A stretch of 64,000 nucleotides of DNA. It comes from Amycolatopsis sp. QT-25. GTDB taxonomy: Bacteria; Actinomycetota; Actinomycetes; Mycobacteriales; Pseudonocardiaceae. A model generated the notes under the pieces. That model was not told the origin of the DNA. It did not search any database and worked only from the letters and a program-made list of their open reading frames with translations. Shown here in pieces: positions 28,224 to 39,190 of this stretch. A program made the translations under genes and the position numbers. The stretch lies in NCBI RefSeq assembly GCF_029369745.1, contig NZ_CP120210.1:2914001-2978000 (forward strand), written 5' to 3'. Position 1 is the first letter of the stretch. Each line of letters starts with the position of its first letter.

Positions 28224-29020
28224 AAAAGACGGGGACGCGGGACGAGGCCGGTGGCGACATGCCCCGCGCCGAGGTCCAGCCTGTCCCCGTACAGGTCGGC
28301 CCCGAGGGTCGGACCAGGCACGAAGTGGCCCGCTTGCTGCTGGAACAGGGTCCGATGACCGCTGTCGTGGTGGCCGAGCAGCTGGGGATCAGCGCCGCCG
28401 CCGTCCGCCGTCATCTCGACGCGCTGCTCGCCGACGGTGAAGCCGAAACCCGGGACGCGCCCCGCCGCGGTCCCCGCGGGCGAGGACGTCCCGCCAAGAA
28501 CTTCCTGCTGACCGAAGCCGGCCGGGCCCGGTTCGGGCACGCCTACGACGACCTCGCGTCCTCGGCCATCCGCTTCCTCGCCGAGCACGCCGGGGAAGAC
28601 GCGGTGAAGGCCTTCGCGGAGGCGCGGGTCGCCTCGCTGGTCGGCCCGCATCAGGACGCGATCACCCAGCACGCGGATCCCGCCGCTCGCGCCGAGGCCC
28701 TCGCTGCGGCGTTGACCAGGGAAGGTTACGCTGCGTCGACCCGTCAGGTCGGTGTCGGTGAACAGCTCTGCCAGCACCATTGCCCGGTCGCCCACGTCGC
28801 CGCCGAGTTCCCTCAGTTGTGCGAAGCCGAGACAGAGGCTTTCGCGGAACTTCTGGGTACCCACGTCCAGCGACTGGCGACCATCGCACGCGGTGACAAC
28901 GCGTGCACCACCCACGTACCCGTCGTCTCGACGGGTCACCCGGCCAAACCAGGGCCGGGAAGCACGGCGCCCTCTCCAGGGCGCACAGCACGGATCCCGA
29001 ATGGAGGGAAACCCGCATGA
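28220..29020 (+). CDS. sufR: Iron-sulfur cluster biosynthesis repressor SufR
   Basis: Transcription factor that represses the suf operon when it holds an Fe-S cluster. The 266-residue protein has a winged helix with [40 protein letters not shown] (about 34-73) and a wing rich in RG ([12 protein letters not shown]). The C-terminal domain carries cysteines at about 184, 188 and 201 in [21 protein letters not shown], with another at 229. The first three match the SufR cluster-binding pattern. GTG 28220 has no ribosome-binding site and may be leaderless. Its TGA overlaps the sufB ATG (ATGA), which ties repressor and operon together. Confidence 0.93.
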   Translation: MKKTGTRDEAGGDMPRAEVQPVPVQVGPEGRTRHEVARLLLEQGPMTAVVVAEQLGISAAAVRRHLDALLADGEAETRDAPRRGPRGRGRPAKNFLLTEAGRARFGHAYDDLASSAIRFLAEHAGEDAVKAFAEARVASLVGPHQDAITQHADPAARAEALAAALTREGYAASTRQVGVGEQLCQHHCPVAHVAAEFPQLCEAETEAFAELLGTHVQRLATIARGDNACTTHVPVVSTGHPAKPGPGSTAPSPGRTARIPNGGKPA

Positions 29021-30465
29021 CTGCCGCTGCCGAGCAGCGCACTCCCACCACCGCGCCCATGAGCCAAGAAGAGACCATCGAGTCCCTTGGCAAGTACGCG
29101 TTCGGCTGGGCGGACTCCGACGAGGCGGGCTCAACGGCCCGTCGAGGACTCAACGAGGACGTCGTCACCGACATCTCCTCGAAGAAGTCCGAGCCGGAGT
29201 GGATGCGCGAAGCGCGACTCAAGGCGCTCAAGCTTTTCGACTTGAAGCCGATGCCCAACTGGGGTGCGGACCTCTCCGGGATCGACTTCGACAACATCAA
29301 GTACTTCGTGCGGTCCAGTGAGAAGCAGGCCACTTCCTGGGAAGACCTGCCCGAGGACATCAAGAACACCTACGACCGGCTGGGCATCCCCGAGGCGGAG
29401 AAGCAGCGCCTCGTCGCCGGTGTCGCCGCGCAGTACGAGTCCGAGGTCGTCTACCACTCGATCCGCGAGGACCTGGAGGCCCAGGGCGTCCTGTTCCTGG
29501 ACACCGACACCGCGCTCAAGGAGCACCCGGAGCTCTTCAAGGAGTACTTCGGTTCCGTGATCCCGGCCGGGGACAACAAGTTCTCCGCGCTGAACACCGC
29601 GGTGTGGTCGGGTGGTTCGTTCATCTACGTGCCCAAGGGCGTCAAGGTGGACATCCCGCTGCAGGCCTACTTCCGGATCAACACCGAGAACATGGGCCAG
29701 TTCGAGCGGACCCTGATCATCGTCGACGAAGACGCCTACGTGCACTACGTCGAGGGTTGCACCGCGCCGATCTACCAGTCCGACTCGCTGCACTCGGCGG
29801 TCGTGGAGATCATCGTGAAGAAGGGCGCCCGCTGCCGCTACACGACCATCCAGAACTGGTCGAACAACGTCTACAACCTGGTCACCAAGCGCGCCAAGTG
29901 CGAAGAGGGCGCGACCATGGAGTGGATCGACGGCAACATCGGTTCCAAGGTCACGATGAAGTACCCGTCCGTGTTCCTCATGGGCGAGCACGCCAAGGGC
30001 GAGGTCCTCTCGGTCGCGTTCGCGGGCGAAGGCCAGCACCAGGACGCCGGCGCGAAGATGGAGCACCTGGCGCCGCACACCTCCTCGACCATCGTGTCGA
30101 AGTCGGTGGCGCGCGGCGGTGGCCGCACCTCCTACCGCGGCCTGGTCAAGGTCGCGAAGCGGGCGCACCACTCGCGGTCCAGTGTCGTCTGCGACGCGCT
30201 GCTCGTCGACACGATCTCGCGGTCGGACACCTATCCGTACGTCGACATCCGCAACGACGAGGTCTCCATGGGCCACGAGGCGACCGTCTCGAAGGTCAGC
30301 GAAGACCAGATGTTCTACCTCATGTCGCGCGGTCTCGACGAGGCCGAGGCCATGGCGATGATCGTGCGCGGGTTCGTCGAGCCCATCGCGCGTGAGCTGC
30401 CGATGGAGTACGCGCTCGAGCTGAACCGCCTGATCGAGCTTCAGATGGAAGGGTCCGTCGGCTAG
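29017..30465 (+). CDS. sufB: Fe-S cluster assembly scaffold SufB
   Basis: Scaffold subunit of the SufBCD complex on which Fe-S clusters form. 482 residues, with the beta-helix core seen in [50 protein letters not shown] (conserved Cys) and [42 protein letters not shown] near the end. ATG 29017 has GGAGGG upstream and overlaps the sufR stop. The frame runs back to 28903 in sufR but is not used. There is no intein, unlike the M. tuberculosis SufB. Confidence 0.97.
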   Translation: MTAAAEQRTPTTAPMSQEETIESLGKYAFGWADSDEAGSTARRGLNEDVVTDISSKKSEPEWMREARLKALKLFDLKPMPNWGADLSGIDFDNIKYFVRSSEKQATSWEDLPEDIKNTYDRLGIPEAEKQRLVAGVAAQYESEVVYHSIREDLEAQGVLFLDTDTALKEHPELFKEYFGSVIPAGDNKFSALNTAVWSGGSFIYVPKGVKVDIPLQAYFRINTENMGQFERTLIIVDEDAYVHYVEGCTAPIYQSDSLHSAVVEIIVKKGARCRYTTIQNWSNNVYNLVTKRAKCEEGATMEWIDGNIGSKVTMKYPSVFLMGEHAKGEVLSVAFAGEGQHQDAGAKMEHLAPHTSSTIVSKSVARGGGRTSYRGLVKVAKRAHHSRSSVVCDALLVDTISRSDTYPYVDIRNDEVSMGHEATVSKVSEDQMFYLMSRGLDEAEAMAMIVRGFVEPIARELPMEYALELNRLIELQMEGSVG

Positions 30466-30467
30466 TC

Positions 30468-31640
30468 ATGTCGGTTACCGAGAACAACGTTTCCGAAGCG
30501 ATGCGCGAGGGCGTGGTCATCCCGGCCACGTCCCGCGCGGAGCGCTTCACCTCCTACGACGTCGAGGCCTTCGAGGTCCCGGGCGGTCGTGAGGAGAACT
30601 GGCGGTTCACCCCGATGAAGCGGCTGCGAGGCCTGCACGACGGGTCCGCCGCCGCTTCGGGTTCGGCCACGGTGAACGCCGACGCCGCGCCCGAACTGAA
30701 GATCGAGCAGGTCGGCCGGGACGACGAGCGCCTCGGCGCCGCGGGTGTCCCGAGCGACCGGATCGCCGCGCAGGCGTACTCCTCGTTCACCGAGGCCACC
30801 GTCATCACGGTGCCCAAGGAGACGAAGACGTCGAAGCCGTCGACGGTGAAGATCACCGGCCCCGGCGAGGGCAAGGTCGCCTACGGGCACGTGCAGGTGC
30901 GCGCCGAACAGTTCTCCGAGGCCGTCATCGTCCTCGACCACGTCGGCTCCGGCACCTACGCCGACAACGTCGAGTTCGTGATCGGCGATTCGGCGAACGT
31001 GACCGTGGTCAGCGTCCAGGACTGGGCCGACGACGCGGTGCACGTCTCCGAGCAGCACCTCGAGCTCGGCCGCGACGCCACGCTCAAGCACATCGTCATC
31101 ACCCTGGGCGGTGACCTCGTCCGCGTCTCGCCGACGGCGACCTTCGCCGACAAGGGCGGCGACGTCGAGATGCTCGGCCTGTACTTCGCGGACGAAGGTC
31201 AGCACCAGGAGCACCGTCTCTTCGTCGACCACGCGGTGCCGAACTGCAAGTCGCGGGTGATGTACAAGGGCGCGCTGCAGGGCGACGGCGCGCACACCGT
31301 GTGGGTCGGCGACGTGCTGATCCGGGCGGCCGCCGAGGCCACCGACACCTACGAGCTCAACCGCAACCTGGTGCTGACGCCGGGCGCGCGGGCGGACTCG
31401 ATCCCGAACCTGGAGATCGAGACCGGCGAGATCGAAGGCGCCGGCCACGCGAGCGCCACGGGAAGGTTCGACGACGAGCAGTTGTTCTACCTTCAGTCGC
31501 GCGGAATCGGCGAAGACGCCGCGCGCCGCCTGGTCGTACGCGGGTTCTTCCACGAGATCCTGGTCAAGATCGGTGTTCCCGAGGTGCGCGAGCGTCTCGA
31601 GGCCGCGATCGAAGCCGAACTCGAAGCCGTGGGCGTCTAA
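30468..31640 (+). CDS. sufD: Fe-S cluster assembly protein SufD
   Basis: Partner of SufB in the SufBCD scaffold. 390 residues with the same beta-helix family: [17 protein letters not shown] near the N-terminus, [28 protein letters not shown] in the core, and [41 protein letters not shown] at the C-terminus, where the conserved His in GHAS lies. It begins 2 bases after sufB. SufD is less similar to SufB than SufB proteins are to one another, as expected. Confidence 0.96.
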   Translation: MSVTENNVSEAMREGVVIPATSRAERFTSYDVEAFEVPGGREENWRFTPMKRLRGLHDGSAAASGSATVNADAAPELKIEQVGRDDERLGAAGVPSDRIAAQAYSSFTEATVITVPKETKTSKPSTVKITGPGEGKVAYGHVQVRAEQFSEAVIVLDHVGSGTYADNVEFVIGDSANVTVVSVQDWADDAVHVSEQHLELGRDATLKHIVITLGGDLVRVSPTATFADKGGDVEMLGLYFADEGQHQEHRLFVDHAVPNCKSRVMYKGALQGDGAHTVWVGDVLIRAAAEATDTYELNRNLVLTPGARADSIPNLEIETGEIEGAGHASATGRFDDEQLFYLQSRGIGEDAARRLVVRGFFHEILVKIGVPEVRERLEAAIEAELEAVGV

Positions 31641-31675
31641 GCCCTCGTCCGTCCACATCAGACTTTAGGAAAGAA

Positions 31676-32446
31676 ATGCCTACGCTGGAAATCAAGGATC
31701 TGCACGCCTCGGTCACGACCGAGGAGGGCCCCAAGGAGATTCTCAAGGGCGTCAACCTGACCATTTCCTCGGGCGAGACCCACGCGATCATGGGCCCCAA
31801 CGGGTCGGGCAAGTCCACGCTGTCCTACGCCATCGCCGGTCACCCCAAGTACGAAGTCACCTCCGGGCAGGTTCTGCTCGACGGTGAGGACGTGCTGGAG
31901 ATGAGTGTCGACGAGCGCGCCCGCGCGGGCCTGTTCCTCGCCATGCAGTACCCGGTCGAGGTACCGGGCGTGTCCATGTCCAACTTCCTCCGCACCGCGG
32001 CCACCGCGGTCCGTGGCGAGGCTCCCAAGCTGCGCCACTGGGTCAAGGAGGTCAAGGAGGAGATGGGCAAGCTGGACATCTCGTCCGAGTTCGCCGAGCG
32101 TTCGGTGAACGAGGGCTTTTCCGGCGGCGAGAAGAAGCGCCACGAGATCCTGCAGCTGGCGCTGCTCAAGCCCAAGATCGCCATCCTCGACGAGACCGAC
32201 TCCGGCCTCGACGTCGACGCGCTGCGCGTCGTGTCCGAAGGCGTCAACGAGTTCAAGTCGAACAACGACGCCGGCGTCATGCTGATCACGCACTACACGC
32301 GGATCCTGCGGCACATCACGCCCGACTTCGTGCACGTCTTCGCGGGCGGCAGGATCGTCGAGTCCGGTGGCCGTGAACTCGCGGACGAGCTCGAGGAGAA
32401 CGGGTACGTCAAGTACACCGGCTCCGCCGAGACCGCCGCCGTCTGA
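31676..32446 (+). CDS. sufC: Fe-S assembly ATPase SufC
   Basis: ABC-type ATPase that drives the SufBD scaffold. 256 residues: [22 protein letters not shown] is Walker [12 protein letters not shown] the Q-loop region, [17 protein letters not shown] the signature and [17 protein letters not shown]alker B with the SufC-specific variant [19 protein letters not shown] holds the switch His. ATG 31676 follows TTTAGGAAAGAA with a good AGGA. 35 bases separate it from sufD. The frame is open to 31301 in the wrong phase of sufD and is not coding there. Confidence 0.97.
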   Translation: MPTLEIKDLHASVTTEEGPKEILKGVNLTISSGETHAIMGPNGSGKSTLSYAIAGHPKYEVTSGQVLLDGEDVLEMSVDERARAGLFLAMQYPVEVPGVSMSNFLRTAATAVRGEAPKLRHWVKEVKEEMGKLDISSEFAERSVNEGFSGGEKKRHEILQLALLKPKIAILDETDSGLDVDALRVVSEGVNEFKSNNDAGVMLITHYTRILRHITPDFVHVFAGGRIVESGGRELADELEENGYVKYTGSAETAAV

Positions 32447-33814
<1,368 letters not shown>

Positions 33815-33815
33815 C

Positions 33816-34265
33816 ATGAACCTGGAGAGCATGTACCAGGAGATCATCCTGGACCACTACAAGAACCCGCACGGCCGCGGTCTGCGCGATCCGTTCGACG
33901 CCGAATCGTTCCAGGTCAACCCGACCTGCGGCGACGAGGTGACGCTGCGGGTGAAGGTCGACGACGGGAAGGTCGCCGACGTCTCCTACGAGGGGCAGGG
34001 CTGTTCGATCAGCCAGGCTTCCACGTCGGTCTTGACGGATCTCGTCGTCGGGCACACCGTGGAGGAGGCGTTCACCACCATGGACGCCTTCGTCGAGCTG
34101 ATGCAGGGCAGAGGGCAGATCGAACCGGACGAGGAAGTGCTGGAGGACGGCATCGCCTTCGCCGGCGTGGCCAAGTACCCGGCCCGCGTCAAATGCGCCC
34201 TGCTCGGGTGGATGGCGTTCAAGGACGCCGTCGCCCGCACGACCAACGGAGTTGAGACGGCATGA
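33816..34265 (+). CDS. sufU: SUF system sulfurtransferase/scaffold SufU
   Basis: Zinc-dependent acceptor that receives sulfur from SufS, common in Gram-positive bacteria that lack SufE. 149 residues: MYQEIILDHYKNPHGRG at the start, NPTCGDEV with Cys38 and Asp40, EGQGCSISQASTSVL with Cys63, and RVKCALLGWMAFKDA with Cys127. These are the four expected metal ligands. ATG 33816 lies just after the sufS TGA. Its TGA overlaps the next ATG (ATGA). The frame is open to 33777 in the sufS tail, which is not used. Confidence 0.96.
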   Translation: MNLESMYQEIILDHYKNPHGRGLRDPFDAESFQVNPTCGDEVTLRVKVDDGKVADVSYEGQGCSISQASTSVLTDLVVGHTVEEAFTTMDAFVELMQGRGQIEPDEEVLEDGIAFAGVAKYPARVKCALLGWMAFKDAVARTTNGVETA

Positions 34266-34669
34266 CCGAACAGCAGACCGAAACCCGCGAGGGGCGCACG
34301 GCCGCCGACCTCGACGCCGAGACCGCCGCCGTCCCGGACAGCGCCGACCTGGCGAAGGTCGAAGACGTCGAAGAGGCGATGCGTGACGTCGTCGACCCCG
34401 AACTCGGCATCAACGTCGTCGACCTCGGGCTGGTCTACGGCATCCATGTCGAGGCGGACAACACCGCCACCATCGACATGACCCTGACCTCGGCGGCCTG
34501 CCCGCTGACCGACGTCATCGAGGACCAGACCGGAGCCGCCCTCGTCGGCGGCGGAACCGGGCTGGTCAAGGACTTCCGGATCAACTGGGTCTGGATGCCG
34601 CCGTGGGGCCCGGAGAAGATCACCGACGACGGCCGCGAACAGCTGCGTGCCCTGGGCTTCACCGTCTGA
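34262..34669 (+). CDS. sufT: SufT-like MIP18/DUF59 Fe-S maturation protein
   Basis: Last gene of the suf operon; family members help deliver or maturate Fe-S clusters. 135 residues: a charged N-terminal tail of about 35, then the DUF59 core VEEAMRDVVDPELGINVVDLGLVYGIHVE, with the conserved VDPELG and the reactive Cys in TSAACPLTDVIEDQTGAAL. It ends WVWMPPWGPEKITDDGREQLRALGF. The ATG overlaps the sufU stop. A strong hairpin with a T-rich tail follows 25 bases later. Confidence 0.94.
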   Translation: MTEQQTETREGRTAADLDAETAAVPDSADLAKVEDVEEAMRDVVDPELGINVVDLGLVYGIHVEADNTATIDMTLTSAACPLTDVIEDQTGAALVGGGTGLVKDFRINWVWMPPWGPEKITDDGREQLRALGFTV

Positions 34670-34693
34670 CGCACTTCGCGTTTCCCGCGCTAT

Positions 34694-34736
34694 GAACGGT
34701 CCTTTCCTGGCGAATTCCGCCAGGAAAGGACCGTTC
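34694..34736 (+). terminator. Intrinsic terminator of the suf operon
   Basis: Exact 19-bp arms (34694-34712, 34718-34736), beginning GAACGGTCCTTTCCTGG, loop AATTC, followed by GTTGTTTTG. It is the only palindrome here with a real T-rich tail. Confidence 0.85.
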
Positions 34737-34859
34737 GTTGTTTTGGCGGTGGGGTCGGGACGTTGAGCCGTATAACGACCTATACCGATTCGCGTCGTGA
34801 GTGGCGATTCGGGTTGTTGAGGGATGAGGCGGAAGTATCGTTTCGTGAGCTCTGCCGAA

Positions 34860-34916
34860 GTCCGTGAAGGCCTCCTTGAGGGACTCTGGATCCCTCAAGG
34901 AGGCGCCTTCACGGAC
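34860..34916. repeat. TGAAGGCC-family palindrome (GAGGGAC subtype) upstream of ynfA-like gene
   Basis: Arms 34860-34883 and 34891-34916 starting GTCCGTGAAGGCCTCC, with one extra GC pair in the right arm. It stands 124 bases after the suf terminator and 46 before the next gene, so terminating suf is not its job. Confidence 0.75.
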
Positions 34917-34951
34917 AGATACACCTTCGCCGAACCGCGTCGCGCCGCAAT

Positions 34952-34957
34952 AGGCTG
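34952..34957 (+). promoter_or_regulatory. -10 element of a leaderless start
   Basis: TAGGCT ends 5 bases before ATG 34963 and no ribosome-binding site is present. Part of a set of similar starts in the window. Confidence 0.4.
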
Positions 34958-34962
34958 CCAGG

Positions 34963-35292
34963 ATGATCGCCCGGTCCATCGCGCTCTTCGCTCTCGCCGC
35001 CCTGCTGGAGATCGGTGGCGCCTGGCTGATCTGGCAAGGCGTCCGTGAGCATCGCGGCTACCTCTGGATCGGCGCGGGCGTAGTGGCGCTCGGCCTCTAC
35101 GGTTTCGTCGCGACGCTCCAGCCCGACGCGAACTTCGGCCGCATCCTCGCCGCGTACGGCGGAGTGTTCGTCGCGGGTTCGCTGGCGTGGGGGATGGTCG
35201 CCGACGGCTACCGGCCGGATCGCTACGACGTCGTCGGCGCGTTGATCTGCCTGGCCGGAGTCGGCGTCATCATGTACGCGCCCCGAGGGTGA
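34963..35292 (+). CDS. YnfA family small membrane protein
   Basis: A 109-residue protein with four hydrophobic helices: [59 protein letters not shown] and [26 protein letters not shown] and [11 protein letters not shown] match the YnfA (UPF0060) family, distantly like small multidrug transporters. Substrate unknown. Start appears leaderless. It is monocistronic and convergent with the AarF gene, 34 bases apart. Confidence 0.85.
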   Translation: MIARSIALFALAALLEIGGAWLIWQGVREHRGYLWIGAGVVALGLYGFVATLQPDANFGRILAAYGGVFVAGSLAWGMVADGYRPDRYDVVGALICLAGVGVIMYAPRG

Positions 35293-35326
35293 TCTCTCAC
35301 CGGAGGTTTCCCTCGGCGGGGGTGCT

Positions 35327-37303
35327 TCATCGGGACGATCGTGAGCGTTGTCCGGTCCGCCGGAAAACGACGAAGAGCAGCCGCAATCCCACCAGTGCGC
35401 TGACCACCAGCAGGTTGTAGCCGAACATCTGGTGCAGCGTGACCCCTGGCAGCATTTCCGGGCCGGTCGCGCTGCCCAGCAGCAGTACGGCCATCAGCCC
35501 GGTGGCCGCGCCGACGAACGCCAGCAGGACTTCGTGCACCAGTCCGGTGACCACGTCGCGGTCGCGTTCGTCGGAGAACAGCCGGACGTTGACCGAAAGC
35601 CTGCCCTGTTCCAGCGCGTTGCCGATCCGGTCGACGCGGCGGGGCAGCCGCCGCAGCACCGGCAGGAGCGCCATCAGTTCGTTGGTGGCCGTGGAGCGCA
35701 ACGACTCCGGCCGCAGTCCGGCACCGACCTGTTCGGCGGCGTAGGCGCGGGATTCGACGACGATGTCGAACCCCGGAGCCAGCGCGGCCAGCGTTCCCTC
35801 CAGCGTGGCCAGTGCGCGGAACACCGCGGCGATCGGCGGGGGCACGCTGAGCCGGAAGTCGGCGATCACCCGGAACAGGTCGGTGAACATGTCCAGATCC
35901 GGGGCTTGGCCGTGGTTGAAATGCTTGGCCACCAACGCTCCCAGTGCCCGCTCCAGCCGTCGTTCTTCGATCTCGTCCGGCCGGTCGACGATCTCCAGCA
36001 GTCCGTCCCGCAACGCGGCGGGGTCGCCGCGGTCGAGGGCGAGGATGAGGTTCTGCAATCCGGCCCGCAGGCCCGAGTCGAGCCGTCCGACGGAGCCGAA
36101 GTCGAGCAAGCCCAGCCTGCCGTCGGTGAGCAGCAGGACGTTGCCGGGATGCGGGTCGGCGTGGAAGACGCCACTGCCCATCACCTGGCCGAGCACGCAA
36201 CGCAGCATCGACCGCGCGAGCTGGGCCCGTTCCGCGGCCGGGACCTGTTCCCTGGCGGCGGCCAGCGGTCTGCCGTCGAGCCGCCGCATCACCAGGACAC
36301 GTTCGGTGGACAGTTCCTTGTGGACGGTCGGAAGGACGACTTCGGTGCCGGGGGAGGCCGCGGCGACCGCTTCGATGTTCCTTGCCTCCGTGCGGAAATC
36401 GAGTTCTTCGAGCAGTGCGTCGGCGAATCCTTCAGCGAGGTCGACCACGCCGAGCGAACGTGCCCAGCCCGCGCGCCGGTCCAGCGCGGCCGCCACCCGG
36501 CGGACGATGTCGAGATCCCGGTCGACCAGCGCCTGCACGCCGGGCCGCTGCACCTTGACCACCACGTCCTGCCCGCCGCGCAGTTTCGCGCGGTAGACCT
36601 GCGCGATCGACGCGGCCGCGATCGGTTCCGGGTCGAATGCGGCGAAGATCTCGTGCGGGTCGCCGCCCAGTTCCTCCCGCAGCACCGTCGCGACCTCGTC
36701 GGCGTCGGCGAACGCGACCTGGTCCTGGAGTTTGGCGAGTTCGTCGATGAACACCGGCGGCAGCAGATCGGAGCGCGTCGACAGCAGTTGGCCGAGCTTC
36801 ACGAACGTCACGCCGCCCTCTTCCAGCGCCCGCCGCAGGGAGCGCGCGAGTTTGGCGTGCCGGACCTGCGCGAGGCCGGGTTCACGGCGGCCGGTGAGGT
36901 ACCGGCCGAGACCGTGTTTGATCGCGATCCGGGTGATCTGCGAGTAGCGCCGCGTCCGGGCCGCACGGCGGCGCACCGACCGGATCCGGCCGATCAGCCC
37001 GAGCCCCGAACCCGCGGGAACGACGAACTCCGCGACGAACAGGAAGATCAGCGTCGCCAGGAACGCGCCACCCGCCACCGGGACGACCAGCCCGGCGAAG
37101 GCGCCACCCGCGTACATCGGGGTGGGGAACGCGCTGACGATGCCGCCCGCGACGAGCCAGCCGAAGCCGGCGGCGCAGAACGCGCGGACCACGCCGATCC
37201 GCACACCCAGCACGCGGCGGGCGGCGACCACGAGCGGCCACAGCATCAGCGCGTAGACGGGCAGGGTGAGCAGACCGAGCACCAGGTTCATGCCGAAGAG
37301 CAC
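35327..37303 (-). CDS. AarF/UbiB-family protein kinase-like membrane protein
   Basis: Large 658-residue protein with an ABC1/UbiB atypical kinase domain. N-terminal hydrophobic helices occur at about 8-28, 38-58 and 60-90. The kinase-like core follows: EEGGVTFVKLGQLLSTRSDLLPPVF is the KxGQ motif, AAASIAQVYRAKL holds the Ala-rich loop, VVKVQRPGV carries the lysine, and FHADPHPGNVLL and LLDFGSVGRLD are the catalytic and metal loops. Two C-terminal helices end it. UbiB proteins support quinone or isoprenoid lipid handling. GTG 37303 or ATG 37291 may be the start. The MFS gene ends 1 base upstream. Confidence 0.9.
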   Translation of the reverse strand: MLFGMNLVLGLLTLPVYALMLWPLVVAARRVLGVRIGVVRAFCAAGFGWLVAGGIVSAFPTPMYAGGAFAGLVVPVAGGAFLATLIFLFVAEFVVPAGSGLGLIGRIRSVRRRAARTRRYSQITRIAIKHGLGRYLTGRREPGLAQVRHAKLARSLRRALEEGGVTFVKLGQLLSTRSDLLPPVFIDELAKLQDQVAFADADEVATVLREELGGDPHEIFAAFDPEPIAAASIAQVYRAKLRGGQDVVVKVQRPGVQALVDRDLDIVRRVAAALDRRAGWARSLGVVDLAEGFADALLEELDFRTEARNIEAVAAASPGTEVVLPTVHKELSTERVLVMRRLDGRPLAAAREQVPAAERAQLARSMLRCVLGQVMGSGVFHADPHPGNVLLLTDGRLGLLDFGSVGRLDSGLRAGLQNLILALDRGDPAALRDGLLEIVDRPDEIEERRLERALGALVAKHFNHGQAPDLDMFTDLFRVIADFRLSVPPPIAAVFRALATLEGTLAALAPGFDIVVESRAYAAEQVGAGLRPESLRSTATNELMALLPVLRRLPRRVDRIGNALEQGRLSVNVRLFSDERDRDVVTGLVHEVLLAFVGAATGLMAVLLLGSATGPEMLPGVTLHQMFGYNLLVVSALVGLRLLFVVFRRTGQRSRSSR

Positions 37304-37304
37304 A

Positions 37305-38522
37305 TCACGCGCGGTCCGCGTGCAATTCCCGCTCCGGCGGGACGGTACTCACCCTTGAGAGGGAGCGGAGCCCGAAGTTGTACGTCGTGGTCGCCTCCCG
37401 CGGCGCGAACAGGACGCCGAGAACGGCGATCGCCGCCGCCGCGAGGAAGCCGGCACGGAGGTCGACGAGATCGCCGAGGAGGCCGATGAGCGGTGCGCCG
37501 GCCGCCTGGCCGAGCGCCAGCATCAGGAAGGCCACGCCGACACCGAACGCGGGCGCTGTCGGATAGGCCCTTGTGCCCCACAGGATCAACACGCCGGTCA
37601 GTCCGATGTAGACGGCACCGAAGAGCGCGGCCGCGACGACGAGCGCCGGGAGAGATCGGGTGGCGAGCGCGAAGAGCGCGGTGGCGACGGCGAACAGGAC
37701 CATTCCCGCCGACCAGGCCCGGCGCAGTCCCGCCCGCGACGTCAGCTCGGCGGTGAACGCGCCTGCCAGGCCGACCGCCCCGAGCACGATCCACACCACC
37801 GTGGAGGCGGTCTCGCCGAGCCCGCCGACGCTGACGGCGATGTCGCGGCCGAAGGTCCAGATCGCCGCGCTGGCCAGGCCGAGCGTGGCGGCGGCGGGCA
37901 GCAGCCGTCCGGTGGCGGGCGGCAACAGCGGCGACGGCAGGCCACGGGCACGGTCGTCCTTGACCGGCGGCACCACCCGGGCGATCCACAAGGTCACCAG
38001 CGCCGAGGCCGCGGCGAAGGCCCACCAGGCCATTCGCCAGTCGCCGATGGCCAGCAACGAGACCGGACCGGAGATCAGCACGCCGAGCCCGGTCCCCGCG
38101 TTCACCACGGATTGGGCGCGGTCGCGGCGGGTCACCCGGACGACGCGTGCGACCGCGTCGGCGAGCGAGGGGGAGGCCAGGCCGGTGCTGGCCCCGGCGA
38201 GAACGACGCCGAGCGCGAGGATGGCGGCGTTCGGCGCGGACGCGATCAGGGCGGTCCCGGCGGTGGCGGCCGTCCCGGCGGCGAGCGCGCCCGCCCGCGC
38301 CCCCCAACGGGTGGTCACGGCGGTCGAGGCGACGACGGCGAGGCAGTACGCGACATAACTCCCCGCCGCGATGGCGCCGAGTGTGCCGCCGTCGAGGCCG
38401 AACTCCGTCCGGAGGGTCGGCGCGAAGAGGCCGTAGGCGTACCTCGCGAGGCCGTAGGAGACCGCGATCAGCGACAACCCGGCCGCGGTCAGGGTCAGCT
38501 CGCGTTTGTGCGAAGAAACCAT
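37305..38522 (-). CDS. MFS transporter under TetR control
   Basis: A 405-residue major facilitator with 12 predicted helices. Features are GLARYAYGLFAPTLRTEFGL in the first loop, AVARVVRVTRRDRAQSVVNAGTGLGVLISGP as the proton-coupled motif-C-like region, and a C-terminal half with ALGQAAGAPLIGLLGDLVDLR. It is probably a drug or metabolite exporter. ATG 38522 has GGAGGAG three bases upstream. The frame to 38591 adds 23 residues and would run through the operator. The gene diverges from tetR across a perfect 34-bp palindrome, and runs on to the AarF gene. Confidence 0.9.
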   Translation of the reverse strand: MVSSHKRELTLTAAGLSLIAVSYGLARYAYGLFAPTLRTEFGLDGGTLGAIAAGSYVAYCLAVVASTAVTTRWGARAGALAAGTAATAGTALIASAPNAAILALGVVLAGASTGLASPSLADAVARVVRVTRRDRAQSVVNAGTGLGVLISGPVSLLAIGDWRMAWWAFAAASALVTLWIARVVPPVKDDRARGLPSPLLPPATGRLLPAAATLGLASAAIWTFGRDIAVSVGGLGETASTVVWIVLGAVGLAGAFTAELTSRAGLRRAWSAGMVLFAVATALFALATRSLPALVVAAALFGAVYIGLTGVLILWGTRAYPTAPAFGVGVAFLMLALGQAAGAPLIGLLGDLVDLRAGFLAAAAIAVLGVLFAPREATTTYNFGLRSLSRVSTVPPERELHADRA

Positions 38523-38530
38523 CAGCTCTC

Positions 38531-38564
38531 CTCCAGAGGTATACCGATCGGTATACCTCTGGAG
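38531..38564. promoter_or_regulatory. Perfect 34-bp TetR operator between MFS and tetR genes
   Basis: Exact palindrome centred at 38547.5, with core GTATACCGATCGGTATAC. It lies 8 bases upstream of the MFS start. Its core recurs at 38586-38605. Confidence 0.85.
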
Positions 38565-38585
38565 TGTTCCCGCATTTCGCGCCCA

Positions 38586-38605
38586 GGTCAACCGATCGGT
38601 ATAGT
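38586..38605. promoter_or_regulatory. Second TetR half-conserved operator and tetR -10
   Basis: 16 of 20 positions match the 38538-38557 core, including ACCGATCGGT. It overlaps TATAGT (38600-38605), which ends 6 bases before the leaderless tetR ATG. The centres of the two sites are 48 bp apart. Confidence 0.7.
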
Positions 38606-38611
38606 CGCGGC

Positions 38612-39181
38612 ATGCTGACTCCGGCAGGCGAGCGTGTGCTGAGTGCCGCGACCGAGCTCTTCTATCGGGAGGGCCTGAACGCGGTGGGTGTCGCGGCCGT
38701 GGCCGAGGCGGCCGGCGTCACGAAGAAGACGCTGTACGCGTGCTTCGGGTCGAAGACGGAGCTCACGGTCGCGTACCTGCGGCGTCGGCACGACGTCTGG
38801 TGGGCGTACCTCGAAGAGCGGCTGGCCGCGGCCGATCGTCCTCGGGCACTGACCGTCTTCGATGCCTACGTCGATCACCCCAAGCTCGGCAGCGACCGCG
38901 GTTGCGCGTTCCTCAACGCGGCGGCCGAACTGCCCGCCGGTCATCCCGGGTTCGACGTGATCCGGCGGCACAAGGCCGCCGTACGGGCGAAGTTCGCCGA
39001 ACTCATCCGTGAGGACGCACCGGAGGCGGACGATCCGGAGAGGCTCGCGGAGCAGCTTTTCCTTCTCGTCGAGGGCGCTGTCGCGCACACCGCGATCGAC
39101 GGGGACGCGCATCGGGTCACCCTCGCGAGGGAGATCGCGGAGATACTGATGCGGGATCCGGCCGCGGCCGGCACGCGCTAG
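38612..39181 (+). CDS. TetR-family regulator
   Basis: A 189-residue TetR protein. The HTH is at about 17-45, with VAAVAEAAGVTKKTLYACFGSKTEL. The C-terminal ligand domain has VDHPKLGSDRGCAFLNAAAELP, similar to the TetR_C_33/AcrR-like group. ATG 38612 has no ribosome-binding site but sits 6 bases after TATAGT, so its mRNA is leaderless. The operators above would let it repress both itself and the MFS gene. It is followed after 9 bases by the kinase-regulator pair, which may be cotranscribed. Confidence 0.9.
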   Translation: MLTPAGERVLSAATELFYREGLNAVGVAAVAEAAGVTKKTLYACFGSKTELTVAYLRRRHDVWWAYLEERLAAADRPRALTVFDAYVDHPKLGSDRGCAFLNAAAELPAGHPGFDVIRRHKAAVRAKFAELIREDAPEADDPERLAEQLFLLVEGAVAHTAIDGDAHRVTLAREIAEILMRDPAAAGTR

Positions 39182-39190
39182 AAAGAGCGC

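Noticed and set aside
29017..30465. Intein inside SufB, as in M. tuberculosis
   Set aside because: The 482-residue frame is continuous with no insertion or splice-motif residues.
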